Notes: a model not told the origin generated them from the letters alone. Numbered from the stretch's first letter, positions 8,957 through 17,666 are shown. The stretch is 37,878 nucleotides of DNA from Alphaproteobacteria bacterium (GCA_015062245.1 SUVA01000010.1:1-37878), one strand, 5' to 3'. Made by a program: numbers and translations.

Positions 8957-11900
8957 ATGAACGAATTAATGAAAACTTTCAGCCCGTTGGCGAATCCTCA
9001 AACTTTTGATGATATTCGTATTTCGGTGGCCTCACCCGAAAGAATTCGGTCTTGGTCATATGGTGAAGTGACACGTCCTGAAACCATCAACTATCGTACT
9101 TTTAAACCCGAACGTGACGGTTTGTTCTGTTCCAAAATCTTTGGTCCGACAAAGGATTACGAATGTTTGTGCGGTAAATATAAGCGCATTAAATATCGTG
9201 GTATCACCTGTGAAAAGTGCGGTGTGGAAGTGACCCTTTCCAAAGTGCGTCGTGAACGTATGGGACACATTGAATTGATGGCCCCTGTCACACACATTTG
9301 GTTTTTGAAATCATTGCCCAGCCGTATCGGCACATTGTTGGATATGATGCTGAAACAGTTGGAAGCTGTTTTGTATTTTGAAAAATACATTGTGATTGAA
9401 CCGGGCTTAACCCCATTGAAACAGATGGATTTGTTGACCGAAGAACAATACAATCAGGCTTTGGAAGAATATGGTGAAGATTCTTTCCGTGCCGGAATTG
9501 GTGCCGAAGCCATCAAAGCTTTGCTCAGCCAGATTGATTTACCGACTGAGGCCAAAAAGTTGCGTGCTGAATTGATTGAAACAAAATCAGATATGAAACG
9601 CAAAAAGATTGTAAAAAAATTAAAATTGGTGGAAGCCTTCTTGGAATCCGGTTCACGCCCCGAATGGATGGTGTTGGATGTGTTGCCGGTGATTCCGCCG
9701 GATTTGCGTCCGTTGGTGCCATTGGATGGTGGTCGCTTTGCCACATCTGATTTGAACGATTTGTATCGCCGTGTGATCAATCGTAACAATCGTTTGAAAA
9801 GATTGTTGGAATTGCGTGCCCCCGAAATCATTGTTCGCAACGAAAAACGTATGTTGCAAGAAGCCGTTGATGCTTTGTTTGACAATGGTCGTCGTGGACG
9901 TGCCGTAACAGGTATCAACAAACGCCCATTAAAATCTTTGGCCGATATGTTGCGTGGTAAAGGTGGTCGTTTCCGTCAAAACCTGTTGGGTAAGCGTGTG
10001 GACTATTCCGGTCGTTCCGTGATTACGGTGGGGCCTGAATTGAAATTGCACCAATGCGGTTTGCCCAAACGTATGGCTTTGGAATTGTTTAAACCGTTTA
10101 TCTATGCTAAATTGGAAGCTCAAGGTAAAGCAGCCACCATTAAAAACGCCAAGCGTTTGGTGGAAAAAGAAACACCGGATGTTTGGGATATTTTATCCGA
10201 AGTGATTAAAGAACACCCTGTGTTATTGAACCGTGCGCCGACATTGCACCGTTTGGGTATTCAGGCTTTTGAACCCGTGTTGATTGAAGGTAAAGCCATT
10301 CAATTACATCCGTTGGTTTGTACAGCTTTTAACGCCGACTTTGACGGTGACCAGATGGCTGTTCACGTTCCTTTGTCAATGGAAGCTCAATTGGAAGCCC
10401 GTGTTTTGATGTTGTCCACAAACAACATTTTGGCACCTGCCAGTGGTCAACCGATTATCGTTCCGACTCAGGATATGATTTTGGGTATGTACTATTTGTC
10501 CATGATGCGTGAAGGCGAAAAAGGCGAAGGTATGCTCTTTAACGGTCGTCAGGAAATTGAACACGCTTTGTTCAATAAAGAAGTTTCCTTGCACGCCAAA
10601 GTTAAAGTGCGTTTGCCAATCGTCACAGATAACGGTGAACACAAAACACAAATCGTTGAAACAACACCAGGCCGTGTGATGATTTCATCCATTTTGCCCG
10701 ACAGCGATCATATTCCGTTTTCTATGATTAACCGTCAGATTGGCAAAAAGCAAGTGGCCGAAATGTTGGGTCGTGTGTATCGTGCCTGTGGTCAAAAAGA
10801 AACCTGTATCTTTGCCGATAAGATTAAAGAATTAGGCTTTAAAAACGCCGCTTTGGCCGGCATTTCAATTGGTAAAGATGACTTTGTGATTCCGGCTGAA
10901 AAGAAAAAATTATTGGCCGAAACGGAAGCCAAAGTCAATGAATTTGAACAACAATATCAGGACGGTTTGATTACCCGTTTGGAAAAATACAATAAAGTCG
11001 TGGATGCTTGGGTGGCCTGTACAGATGCTGTTTCCAAAGCCATGATGAAGAAAATTTCACAAACGGAAGTGGGTCAACCTGTGAACTCGGTCTTTATGAT
11101 GTCTGATTCCGGTGCCCGTGGTTCTGCCACTCAGATGCGTCAGTTGTCCGGTATGCGTGGTTTGATGACCAAGCCGTCAGGTGAAATTATTGAAACACCC
11201 ATTCGTTCAAACTTTAAAGAAGGTTTGACCGTTATGGAATACTTTAACTCCACCCACGGTTCCCGTAAAGGTTTGGCCGATACCGCTTTGAAAACCGCCA
11301 GCTCGGGTTATTTGACCCGTCGTTTGGTGGATGTGGCCCAAGACGCCATTATCACAATGCCGGATTGTGGGACAGAGCATGGTATCACCATTCAACCGAT
11401 TATTGAAGGCGGTGACGTGATTGCCACAACGGGTGAACGTATTTTGGGCCGTACAACTGCCGAAGATATCAAACATCCCGAAACAGGCGAAGTCATTATC
11501 CCCAAAAACAAATTGGTGGATGCCAAAGATGTTGAAAAAATTGATGCGCTGGGTATTGATTCCGTCCGTATTCGTTCCGTGTTGACCTGTGAAGCCGAAG
11601 ACGGTATTTGTGCCGCCTGTTATGGCCAGGATTTGGCCCGTGGATGCCCTGTGAACTTGGGTGAAGTGGTGGGTATTATTGCCGCCCAATCCATTGGTGA
11701 ACCGGGTACTCAGTTGACATTGCGTACCTTCCACGTGGGTGGTACAGCGCAACGTGGTGCCGATTCTGCGGTGGATGCAGCCTTTGATGCTCAAATTCGT
11801 TTGGGTCAAGGTGAAATCGTTAAGAACTCACAAGGTGCCAGCATTATTTTGTCCCGCAACTTTGAAATTTCCTTGTTGGATGCCAACAAACGTGAAAAAG

Positions 11901-13093
11901 CCCGTCATAAAGTGCCGTATGGTGCTAAATTGATGGTGGAAGATGGTCAGGAAGTGAAAAAAGGCACTCGTTTGGCCGAATGGGATCCGTATTCAACACC
12001 GATGATTGCCGATGCCAACGGTAAAGCCAAGTTTGAAGATATCGTGGCCGGTAAAACATTGGATGAACGTACCGATCCGTCAACCGGTTTGACAGAACGT
12101 GTGATTATGGAAGCCGATAAACAATCGTCTGCCAAAAACTTGCGTCCGCATATTTGCATCTTGGATGCCGACAAGAACGTGGCCAAGACCAGCAAAGGTA
12201 ATGAAGCCCGTACATACTTGCCCAAGGGTGCGATTATCACCGTCAAAAACGGTCAGACAATTCATGTGGGTGATGTGTTGGCTTTGGTGGCCCGAGATTC
12301 AAAAACAAAAGATATTACGGGTGGTTTGCCACGTGTGGCTGAATTGTTTGAAGCTCGCCGTCCGAAAGATGCTGCCATTATGGCAGAAGCTGCCGGTCGT
12401 GTGGAATACGATACAGATTTCAAGGCCAAACGTGTTATCAACGTTGTGGATGAAGACGGCAACAAACATGCGCACTTGATTCCGAAAGGAAAAACACCGG
12501 CTGTCTATGAAGGCGATATGGTGCAAAAGGGTGATATGATTGTGGAAGGTCCTTTGGCCCCGCATGATATCTTGCGTATTTTGGGCGTTGAAGCTTTGGC
12601 CCATTACTTGGTCAAAGAAGTTCAGGCTGTGTACCGTTTGCAAGGTGTGCGTATCAATGACAAACACATTGAAGTGATTGTCCGTCAAATGATGCGTAAA
12701 TTGGAAGTTGTTGATGCCGGTGATACCACCTTGTTGGAAGGTGAACAGGTTGAAAAACAACAATTGATCAACGAAAACATCAAGGCTGAACAAGCCGGCG
12801 GTCGTCCCGCCAAAGTGATGCCCGTGTTGTTGGGTATTACTAAGGCTTCGTTGCAAACCAGTTCGTTCATCTCGGCGGCCTCCTTCCAAGAAACAACTCG
12901 TGTCTTGACAGAAGCGGCCATTGCCGGTAAGCGTGATCCTTTACACGGTTTGAAAGAAAACGTTATCGTGGGTCGTTTGATTCCCGCCGGTACCGGTGCG
13001 GCCATGAAACGCTTGCGTGCGATTGCCCAAGAACGTGATAAGGAAGTTTTGCAAATGCGCAACAAAGAAACGCATAACGAAGCAAACGCTTAA
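8957..13093 (+). CDS. rpoC: DNA-directed RNA polymerase subunit beta'
   Basis: The 1378-residue beta' subunit carries the catalytic Mg motif NADFDGDQ at about residues 458-465. The N-terminal zinc site uses CLCGK and CEKCG (about residues 70-90). The second zinc site uses a Cys before EAEDG and CAAC (about residues 875-890). Length is usual for alphaproteobacteria. The ATG follows AGGAG with good spacing. rpoB and rpoC are separate genes, not fused as in Wolbachia-type genomes. A strong terminator follows at 13114. Confidence 0.97.
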   Translation: MNELMKTFSPLANPQTFDDIRISVASPERIRSWSYGEVTRPETINYRTFKPERDGLFCSKIFGPTKDYECLCGKYKRIKYRGITCEKCGVEVTLSKVRRERMGHIELMAPVTHIWFLKSLPSRIGTLLDMMLKQLEAVLYFEKYIVIEPGLTPLKQMDLLTEEQYNQALEEYGEDSFRAGIGAEAIKALLSQIDLPTEAKKLRAELIETKSDMKRKKIVKKLKLVEAFLESGSRPEWMVLDVLPVIPPDLRPLVPLDGGRFATSDLNDLYRRVINRNNRLKRLLELRAPEIIVRNEKRMLQEAVDALFDNGRRGRAVTGINKRPLKSLADMLRGKGGRFRQNLLGKRVDYSGRSVITVGPELKLHQCGLPKRMALELFKPFIYAKLEAQGKAATIKNAKRLVEKETPDVWDILSEVIKEHPVLLNRAPTLHRLGIQAFEPVLIEGKAIQLHPLVCTAFNADFDGDQMAVHVPLSMEAQLEARVLMLSTNNILAPASGQPIIVPTQDMILGMYYLSMMREGEKGEGMLFNGRQEIEHALFNKEVSLHAKVKVRLPIVTDNGEHKTQIVETTPGRVMISSILPDSDHIPFSMINRQIGKKQVAEMLGRVYRACGQKETCIFADKIKELGFKNAALAGISIGKDDFVIPAEKKKLLAETEAKVNEFEQQYQDGLITRLEKYNKVVDAWVACTDAVSKAMMKKISQTEVGQPVNSVFMMSDSGARGSATQMRQLSGMRGLMTKPSGEIIETPIRSNFKEGLTVMEYFNSTHGSRKGLADTALKTASSGYLTRRLVDVAQDAIITMPDCGTEHGITIQPIIEGGDVIATTGERILGRTTAEDIKHPETGEVIIPKNKLVDAKDVEKIDALGIDSVRIRSVLTCEAEDGICAACYGQDLARGCPVNLGEVVGIIAAQSIGEPGTQLTLRTFHVGGTAQRGADSAVDAAFDAQIRLGQGEIVKNSQGASIILSRNFEISLLDANKREKARHKVPYGAKLMVEDGQEVKKGTRLAEWDPYSTPMIADANGKAKFEDIVAGKTLDERTDPSTGLTERVIMEADKQSSAKNLRPHICILDADKNVAKTSKGNEARTYLPKGAIITVKNGQTIHVGDVLALVARDSKTKDITGGLPRVAELFEARRPKDAAIMAEAAGRVEYDTDFKAKRVINVVDEDGNKHAHLIPKGKTPAVYEGDMVQKGDMIVEGPLAPHDILRILGVEALAHYLVKEVQAVYRLQGVRINDKHIEVIVRQMMRKLEVVDAGDTTLLEGEQVEKQQLINENIKAEQAGGRPAKVMPVLLGITKASLQTSSFISAASFQETTRVLTEAAIAGKRDPLHGLKENVIVGRLIPAGTGAAMKRLRAIAQERDKEVLQMRNKETHNEANA

Positions 13094-13113
13094 AATTATT
13101 TAAATAAAACCAC

Positions 13114-13149
13114 AAAGCCCCTCGTCTCCTGAGGGGCTTTCTTTTTTTT
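13114..13149 (+). terminator. Strong terminator ending the secE-rpoC operon
   Basis: AAAGCCCCTC (13114-13123) pairs perfectly with GAGGGGCTTT (13131-13140), 10 bp with a 7-nt loop, followed by a C and eight T. Confidence 0.95.
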
Positions 13150-13163
13150 ACCCAACAATCCGC

Positions 13164-13192
13164 TTGACAAGGGTGATAATTTATGCTAGTGT
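13164..13192 (+). promoter_or_regulatory. Putative promoter after rpoC
   Basis: TTGACA at 13164-13169 is followed after 17 bp by TAGTGT (13187-13192), preceded by TGC that resembles an extended -10. The -10 is poor, so confidence is limited. It would transcribe the small ORF, microsatellite and repeats, and perhaps the prepilin-like gene at 13538. Confidence 0.45.
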
Positions 13193-13226
13193 GGGGATAA
13201 GCAAAGAAAACGGGAGGCTATTTAAA

Positions 13227-13304
13227 ATGTGTTTAAAAGGCGTTAAAGGTATAAATAGATGGACCTTGTACACACACACACACACATTTAATTTTGAATA
13301 TTAA
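13227..13304 (+). CDS. Possible 25-codon ORF containing a CA repeat
   Basis: ATG 13227 is preceded by a good ribosome site (GGGAGG at 13212-13217). The short frame runs through the CA microsatellite, which encodes a Thr/His alternation, and stops at 13302. A change in CA copy number would shift the frame. It could be a leader peptide or mean nothing; its function is unknown. The frame, ribosome site and upstream promoter are seen, while translation is inferred. Confidence 0.25.
   Translation: MCLKGVKGINRWTLYTHTHTFNFEY
13271..13286 (+). repeat. CA dinucleotide microsatellite, eight units
   Basis: Eight uninterrupted CA units lie between the putative promoter at 13164 and the prepilin-like gene. 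Such tracts are uncommon in bacterial chromosomes and can vary by slippage. Confidence 0.9.
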
Positions 13305-13351
13305 GTTGTGCCTTGGCACAACCGACCCACTGTATGATAAATACAGTGGGT
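13305..13351 (+). repeat. Two adjacent perfect hairpins
   Basis: GTTGTGCC/GGCACAAC (13305-13322) has a 2-nt gap. ACCCACTGTAT/ATACAGTGGGT (13325-13351) is an 11-bp stem with a 5-nt loop. No long T-run follows either, so they may be RNA processing elements or leaky terminators. Confidence 0.6.
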
Positions 13352-13360
13352 TAAACTGTA

Positions 13361-13496
13361 TTTGTCATTCCACCCCATCACTGTTATTCTCGGACTTGAT
13401 CCGAGAATCCATTCCCACTCTGTCATCTTCGTGCTTGACACGAAGATCCATAGAATCAAATCCTTATGGATTCCCCATCAAGTGGGGAATGACAAA
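13361..13496 (+). repeat. Dispersed palindromic element with terminal inverted repeats
   Basis: The ends TTTGTCATTCC (13361-13371) and GGAATGACAAA (13486-13496) are an 11-bp perfect inverted pair. Inside are three further palindromes built on TTCTCGGACTTGATCCGAGAA, CTTCGTGCTTGACACGAAG and CCCCATCAAGTGGGG-like units. Elements of this kind (TGTCATTCC ends, xGGACTTGATCCx cores) are common in alphaproteobacteria. The open frame crossing it at 13294-13521 looks spurious. No gene is otherwise visible between 13305 and 13537. Confidence 0.7.
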
Positions 13497-13537
13497 AGGT
13501 AATTACTGTCTGAACAAATAAAAGAAAGGAGAAAAAC

Positions 13538-14491
13538 ATGTCAGTAAAAAATAAAACAAACAAAAATTATAAAAGAAGCCAAAAGGGGCGCTCTATGGTT
13601 GAAATGCTGGGCGTACTGGCCATCGTGGGCGTCTTGTCCGTGGGCGGTGTGTACGGTTATGGCGTCGCCATGAAAAAACACAAAGCCAATGAATTATTAC
13701 ACCAAGCCAGTATGTTGGCTGCCACTGTGTCAGCGCAAATTGAAACCGATAAACCCCTAAATGTTCAAGACTTTGGTAATAGCAAATATGGAACATTTGG
13801 CACACCGGAAAAAGTCAACGATGAACAATTTGAAATGAAAATCACCGATATGGATTCTGCGGTTTGTGAACAGATGGCAAAGATGGCGGGCGGTATGGTT
13901 CGCAAAGCCGAATGTGAAGGCACAACATTGACCTTAACCTATAACAACAATTTATCCAGCGAAAAAGTCGCCGCCGATTATAATGATGATACAACAGGTG
14001 AAAACTGTACAGGTGCTGGTTATAAATGGTGTTCAGAATTATCCACGCCCGCTTGTAAAAAAGATTGCTGTTCAGGAATAACCTTGAATGATTGTCAGGA
14101 AAGTTGTGATTCCACCACAGGTGAAATCGCCAACAAAGATGATGAAACAGATTGCACCACAGCAGATAACAAAGAAGGAACGTGTAATGCGGGCGTGTGT
14201 GAGGAAGCGACAACAAATAACATTAATCTTGCTGAAACTTCAGGTCATGATTTAGATGGTAAACCATGTGAACAAGCAGGTTATTATTGTGTGGGTCCGA
14301 CTGATTATATCGGTATGGATGGAGAAATTATTTCTTCTTCTGGTCTCCTTGGTATTGCATTTTGTAATGTAGAGGGGTATGAAGACAATCTTTTTCATTA
14401 CGTCAATGGTTTTGGCTGCCGTGGGACCTGTGTAGATCATGGTCCACATGATACACCAGAGGGTACCTGTGACGGTTATTTTGAGGTATAA
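13538..14491 (+). CDS. Prepilin-like Cys-rich exported protein
   Basis: The 317-residue protein has a basic leader followed by GRSMVEMLGVLAIVGVLSVG at residues 22-41. That is a type III (prepilin) signal with cleavage expected after Gly, Glu at +5 and a hydrophobic helix, as in type IV pilins and type II secretion pseudopilins. Residues 55-130 form a globular part with VCEQMAKMAGGMVR. Then comes a Cys-rich region with CC and C-x3-C spacings (residues 145-230). The C-terminus holds further Cys. The 5' partial gene at 1 is a paralogue with a different C-terminal domain. The start has AAAGGAG with a 7-nt gap. No pilus assembly genes are nearby, so assembly proteins must be encoded elsewhere. The role is inferred as adhesion or an appendage minor subunit. 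Confidence 0.75.
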   Translation: MSVKNKTNKNYKRSQKGRSMVEMLGVLAIVGVLSVGGVYGYGVAMKKHKANELLHQASMLAATVSAQIETDKPLNVQDFGNSKYGTFGTPEKVNDEQFEMKITDMDSAVCEQMAKMAGGMVRKAECEGTTLTLTYNNNLSSEKVAADYNDDTTGENCTGAGYKWCSELSTPACKKDCCSGITLNDCQESCDSTTGEIANKDDETDCTTADNKEGTCNAGVCEEATTNNINLAETSGHDLDGKPCEQAGYYCVGPTDYIGMDGEIISSSGLLGIAFCNVEGYEDNLFHYVNGFGCRGTCVDHGPHDTPEGTCDGYFEV

Positions 14492-14525
14492 GTCTAAAAG
14501 ATCACAGTTAAATAAATCAAAAAAT

Positions 14526-14549
14526 CCCCACATTAAGTGGGGTATTTTT
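14526..14549 (+). terminator. Terminator after the prepilin-like gene
   Basis: CCCCAC (14526-14531) pairs with GTGGGG (14537-14542) around a 5-nt loop and is followed by TATTTTT. Confidence 0.75.
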
Positions 14550-14663
14550 CGCAAAAACCTGCCTGTGGCCGGAGTTTTGCGGTGAGACGCAATGAAACAC
14601 AATGAGTTATGACGGCAGCCATAAACGAATTGATGTTGGAATTGAACATCCTATATCAAAATA
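14550..14663. other. Intergenic stretch with inverted repeats, no gene
   Basis: CGCAAAA/TTTTGCG (14550-14556, 14575-14581) encloses a GC-rich loop, and GATGTT/AACATC lies near 14631-14650. No ORF, ribosome site or recognised RNA family was found. It may be the remnant of a mobile element or an untranslated tail. Confidence 0.4.
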
Positions 14664-14693
14664 AAAAGTCTTATCAATTTTGATAAGACTTTT
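14664..14693 (-). terminator. Terminator of the minus-strand tRNA-like RNA
   Basis: A perfect 13-bp inverted repeat (14664-14676 with 14681-14693, 4-nt loop) is flanked by A-runs and T-runs, so it can act in both directions. It sits 5 bp after the CCA end of the RNA at 14698 on the minus strand. Confidence 0.85.
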
Positions 14694-14697
14694 AAAT

Positions 14698-14818
14698 TGG
14701 TGGAGATAAGCGGGATCGAACCGCTGGCCTACGCATTGCGAACGCGTGGGTCGTTGACGTTTTCTCTTACGTCGACGCCGTCAGCGACTACACTCGCGAC
14801 GGCGGCCTCTACCCCACC
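14698..14818 (-). ncRNA. Structured RNA with tRNA-Ala(CGC)-like 3' half
   Basis: Read on the minus strand, the last 50 nt look like a tRNA-Ala. An anticodon arm ACGCG/TGCGT has a 7-nt loop TTCGCAA (anticodon CGC). A variable loop AGGCC follows. The T arm is AGCGG-TTCGATC-CCGCT, and the acceptor strand TATCTCC-A-CCA is encoded. The expected 5' half (GGxGATA, D arm GCTC/GAGC) is missing. In its place are two stable hairpins, GCCGTC/GACGGC with inner GCGA/TCGC, and GACGT/ACGTC. The 5' end GGTGGGGTA can pair with TATCTCCACC through one bulge. The region is clearly richer in GC than its flanks. It could be an insertion-altered tRNA, a decayed tRNA or a new tRNA-like RNA. A tmRNA was considered and rejected. 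Confidence 0.55.
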
Positions 14819-14853
14819 TTGTGTCAGGAGTGAATGTTCAGCTTTTAAAAAAC

Positions 14854-14878
14854 AGCCCCTCGGTTTGAGGGGCTTTTA
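14854..14878. terminator. Bidirectional terminator-like hairpin
   Basis: AGCCCCTC (14854-14861) pairs with GAGGGGCT (14867-14874), with TTTT after it on the plus strand and an A-run before it. It separates the ferredoxin promoter from the tRNA-like RNA. Confidence 0.7.
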
Positions 14879-14900
14879 AATACAAAAATAAAAATAATGC

Positions 14901-14928
14901 TTGATTTTTGTGGAAAAAATGATATATT
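14901..14928 (+). promoter_or_regulatory. Promoter of the ferredoxin gene
   Basis: TTGATT (14901-14906) and TATATT (14923-14928) are spaced by 16 bp, 33 bp before the ferredoxin ATG. Confidence 0.65.
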
Positions 14929-14961
14929 ATGCAACGTTTCAATTTTAAAAAGGAGAAAAAA

Positions 14962-15198
14962 ATGCCATCAGTTGTAAATGATTCATGTATTAAATGTAAA
15001 GCTTGTGTGGAAGTTTGTCCCGTTGGTGCTTTCCATGAAGGTGAAACACAATTGGTTGTTGATCCCAACGTTTGTATTGATTGCGGTATCTGTATCGGTG
15101 AATGCCCTCAAGGTGCTATTCAAAATTCCGAAGAAGCCGATCAAAAATGGGTTCAATTTAACGCCGAAAAAGCAACAGAATTTCCTGTCGCTCAATAA
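14962..15198 (+). CDS. 2[4Fe-4S] ferredoxin
   Basis: This 78-residue soluble electron carrier has two complete CX2CX2CX3CP motifs, at Cys 9, 12, 15, 19 and Cys 38, 41, 44, 48. These ligate two [4Fe-4S] clusters, the compact bacterial or clostridial pattern. The start at 14962 is chosen because AAAGGAG lies 7 nt upstream and the product then begins at the usual MPxVVNDxC. A longer frame from 14929 lacks a ribosome site and begins at the -10 region. The gene is monocistronic, with a promoter at 14901 and a terminator at 15217. The C-terminal tail (residues 52-78) is charged and of no recognised domain. The redox partner is not shown. Confidence 0.93.
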   Translation: MPSVVNDSCIKCKACVEVCPVGAFHEGETQLVVDPNVCIDCGICIGECPQGAIQNSEEADQKWVQFNAEKATEFPVAQ

Positions 15199-15216
15199 GG
15201 CCGTGAATTTAAGTTC

Positions 15217-15249
15217 ATAAGCCTATCCCAAACGATAGGCTTATTTTTT
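15217..15249 (+). terminator. Terminator after the ferredoxin gene
   Basis: ATAAGCCTATC (15217-15227) pairs with GATAGGCTTAT (15234-15244), an 11-bp perfect stem, followed by TTTTT. Confidence 0.93.
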
Positions 15250-15266
15250 CGGATAAAGTCCCTTTT

Positions 15267-16202
15267 ATGATTATTCCTGCCAATTCCCAAAATATTTTAA
15301 AGGCCGCCCAATTGATTCAATCGGGCCAGGTGGTGGCTTTTCCAACCGAAACGGTCTATGGTTTGGGGGCAAATGCCTATGACAGTAAGGCCATCGCCAA
15401 AATTTTTGCCGTCAAAAACAGACCGACCTTTAATCCTTTGATTTCCCATATTGCCGATATTGACTTTTTGGCCGAATACGCCCAAACGGACGAACGTATC
15501 TTAAATTTGGCAAAAAAGTTTTGGCCGGGACCTTTAACCTTTATATTAAACAGAAAAGACAATAATCCCGCTTTGGATTTGGCTTGTGCCGGCTTGGATA
15601 AAATTGCCGTGCGTATGCCCAAGCATCCAACGGCTTTGGCCTTAATTCGGGCCAGTCAATGCCCCATTGTGGCACCTTCGGCCAATAAATCCCAATCCAT
15701 CAGCCCAACAACAGCCCAACACGTTCATAAAAGTCTGGGCGACTTGGTTCCAATGATTTTGGATGACGGCGCCTGTTCGGTGGGGGTGGAATCCACTATT
15801 TTGGATATGACCCACAATCAGGTGGTGGTTTTAAGGGCAGGGGGGCTTTCGGCCGAAACAATAGAAGACTTTTTAAATGAAAAAGTTTTGTTTTCTGACG
15901 GCAATCCAAATAAACCGTCTTCACCCGGACAATTATTAAAACACTATGCCCCGAAATATACAACACGTATCAATGTATTAAATCCCGAAGCGGACGAATT
16001 TTTTATCGGTTTTGGTCCAATGGAATGTGATTTAAATTTAAGTCCCAATAGTGATTTGCAAGAAGCTGCGGCCAATTTGTTTTTGATGTTGCATATGGCT
16101 GAATCTCAAAATACGAAAAAAAAGATTGCCATAGCCCCCATTCCAAATATTGGACTGGGCAGGGCCATTAATGACAGAATTAAAAGGGCTTCATATCAAT
16201 AA
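15267..16202 (+). CDS. L-threonylcarbamoyladenylate synthase, Sua5/YciO/YrdC family
   Basis: The enzyme makes threonylcarbamoyl-AMP from Thr, bicarbonate and ATP, the first step of t6A37 formation in ANN-decoding tRNAs. The YrdC domain covers about residues 5-195, with VVAFPTETVYGLGANA near residues 22-37, FWPGPLTFIL near 85-94, and the SAN of PSANKS near 137. At 311 residues it is longer than TsaC (about 190) and has the C-terminal Sua5 domain, joined by a linker with the SPGQLLKHYAPKY motif near residues 217-229, which is typical of Sua5. The ribosome site is weak, and the start is the first ATG, matching the family N-terminus. It appears to be a single-gene unit. Confidence 0.93.
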   Translation: MIIPANSQNILKAAQLIQSGQVVAFPTETVYGLGANAYDSKAIAKIFAVKNRPTFNPLISHIADIDFLAEYAQTDERILNLAKKFWPGPLTFILNRKDNNPALDLACAGLDKIAVRMPKHPTALALIRASQCPIVAPSANKSQSISPTTAQHVHKSLGDLVPMILDDGACSVGVESTILDMTHNQVVVLRAGGLSAETIEDFLNEKVLFSDGNPNKPSSPGQLLKHYAPKYTTRINVLNPEADEFFIGFGPMECDLNLSPNSDLQEAAANLFLMLHMAESQNTKKKIAIAPIPNIGLGRAINDRIKRASYQ

Positions 16203-16247
16203 AATTCAAAATAACATACTGATATTAAACATTTTTATTGTTTTTAC

Positions 16248-16276
16248 TTTACTTTTGTCAACTTTTGGTGTATAAT
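16248..16276 (+). promoter_or_regulatory. Promoter of the three-gene envelope cluster
   Basis: TTTACT (16248-16253) and TATAAT (16271-16276) are spaced by 17 bp and lie 31 bp before the ATG at 16307. The -10 is consensus. Confidence 0.7.
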
Positions 16277-16306
16277 TATCCAGAACTCGAAAAAAGGAGA
16301 GGAACA

Positions 16307-16798
16307 ATGGTGGAGAAAAAACATAATTTGAAAAAAGCAACAATCATCCCTGTTTTGTATGCTGTGGCTTCTGTGATGCCAATAAATGCAAAAGCCAATG
16401 GCTGGGGTGCTGTGGCAAATTTTATTTCAGGTGTCGGAACAGGTCTGACGGCCTATCATTCAAGCCGTGATTCAGCTGCAACATCTTGTACAACCCCCGC
16501 TGTTGTACATGCGCATCCGCAAGAACAACGTGTTGTATATGTCGGTGGAAATCAATCCCAAGTTCAACCCGCTTATCAGCCGACCCCTGTGGTTGCTTAC
16601 AGCGAACCCGTTGTTGAACAACGTCAGGTTGTTCCTGTCCAACCCCAAAAACGAAAAGTTTATTATCGTGTCGTTTCTGAACGCAAAATTGAACGCCCAG
16701 GTCAAGACCCGATTATTGAAACAGTTTATGAGGAAGTCCCCGTCCAACAACCTCAATACCAACCAACAATTCGATACACATCGAATCAAGGACGATAA
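16307..16798 (+). CDS. Exported Val/Pro/Gln-rich protein of unknown function
   Basis: The 163-residue product starts at ATG 16307, preceded by AAAGGAGAGG. A longer frame from 16238 has no ribosome site and lies upstream of the promoter, so it is rejected. Residues 1-30 form a signal peptide (basic start, hydrophobic core, MPINAKA cleavage region). Residues 31-60 are Gly/Ser-rich. The rest is low-complexity with PVV, QPQ and VYV repeats, ending in a Tyr/Arg-rich strand-like segment (KVYYRVVSERK). It shares this composition with the next two genes, so the three probably act together at the envelope. I do not recognise a family. Confidence 0.75.
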   Translation: MVEKKHNLKKATIIPVLYAVASVMPINAKANGWGAVANFISGVGTGLTAYHSSRDSAATSCTTPAVVHAHPQEQRVVYVGGNQSQVQPAYQPTPVVAYSEPVVEQRQVVPVQPQKRKVYYRVVSERKIERPGQDPIIETVYEEVPVQQPQYQPTIRYTSNQGR

Positions 16799-16818
16799 TT
16801 TAAAAAGGAGAAAACAAA

Positions 16819-17637
16819 ATGAAAAAACAAAACAAAAAATTTGCAAAATTTGCAGCTATCAGTGGCTTGTGTGCTTTGGGTAGTTTGTCGGCTGATGCTA
16901 TTGGTTTGGATGCCAATATTTATGCCAACTTTAAAGACGGTATCGGTGCCGATGTGGATGTTGATGCCGGTGTGGCCCAAGCGAAGGTCGGTGCTAATGT
17001 CGGTTTAACCGGTGTAGAGGCCGAAGTCGGCGCTGATGTGTTGGGTGTGGGTGCTAATACTGCCCCCCGTGTTGGTTTTGACGGCGTTAAAGCCCGTGCT
17101 AATACTTACGCTTGGAATGTGGCCAATGTCGGTGCTAATGCCGGTGCCACATGGAAAGACGGTGTTTATGCCGGTGGTACAGCCCGTTTCTTTGAACCGG
17201 CCAATACGCAACCGGTTGCCGAACAAAACGGCCAAACAGTATATGTTCCGCAAACGCCGGCCCCGCAAGGAACACAGTGGGTTTATGCCAACAACGGCCG
17301 TATTGTGGGATATAAAACATTGCCGATGCGCCAACGTTTCACAACAGTTCAATCACAACCGGATCAAACAGTTGTTTATGCCAATCCGGATGTGCGATAT
17401 GTTGCTCAACCGACTTACCGTGTTGTGCGTCGTGTCGTTCGTCCGGCTGAAATGTCTGTGGTTGCTGATGCCTCAGAAACTCAATTCAGTCATGTTCAAC
17501 ATGAAGTACATCCAAACGGCAGTACTTTCCAACGCAGTGATTATTACGAAGTAAATGATCCGGCCAATGGTTATCGTTATACCGATAAACGTCAATTAAA
17601 ACGTACAATCATTCGTCGCAGAGTCATTAGCAGATAA
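16819..17637 (+). CDS. Exported Gly/Ala/Val-repeat protein of unknown function
   Basis: The 272-residue protein has an N-terminal signal peptide ending near SADAIG (residues 23-28) and an AAAGGAG ribosome site. Residues 30-125 are an alternating repeat of GAxV and VGAN units with regular spacing, consistent with a beta-rich or fibrous fold. Residues 130-165 resemble a QTVYVPQTPAPQG low-complexity linker. The C-terminal third is basic and ends RRRVISR. The gene starts 20 bp after the previous stop and is followed by a terminator. No catalytic motif is visible. I infer a structural or outer-surface role. Confidence 0.75.
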   Translation: MKKQNKKFAKFAAISGLCALGSLSADAIGLDANIYANFKDGIGADVDVDAGVAQAKVGANVGLTGVEAEVGADVLGVGANTAPRVGFDGVKARANTYAWNVANVGANAGATWKDGVYAGGTARFFEPANTQPVAEQNGQTVYVPQTPAPQGTQWVYANNGRIVGYKTLPMRQRFTTVQSQPDQTVVYANPDVRYVAQPTYRVVRRVVRPAEMSVVADASETQFSHVQHEVHPNGSTFQRSDYYEVNDPANGYRYTDKRQLKRTIIRRRVISR

Positions 17638-17640
17638 ATA

Positions 17641-17666
17641 AAATGACGGCTTTTGGCCGTCATTTT
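17641..17666 (+). terminator. Terminator after the Gly/Ala-repeat protein gene
   Basis: AAATGACGGC (17641-17650) pairs perfectly with GCCGTCATTT (17656-17665) around a 5-nt loop, with T residues extending it. The next gene lies only 19 bp further on with its own ribosome site, so read-through probably expresses it. Confidence 0.85.

Noticed and set aside
4721-13093. Many long antisense frames within rpoB and rpoC
   Set aside because: These are shadow frames caused by codon bias. They lack ribosome sites and do not resemble proteins.
13294-13521. 75-codon plus-strand ORF
   Set aside because: It runs straight through the palindromic repeat element, has no ribosome site, and its composition reflects the repeat.
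14698-14818. Two-piece or permuted tmRNA
   Set aside because: In a permuted tmRNA the CCA end is followed by a spacer and a GGGG 5' acceptor strand with a tag reading frame. Here a terminator follows at once, no GATTCGAC-like element is nearby, and no ANDN-type tag is encoded.
14697-14879. 60-codon ORF antisense to the tRNA-like RNA
   Set aside because: Its sequence (VEISGIEP and so on) is the antisense translation of a T arm and acceptor stem, a common false ORF.
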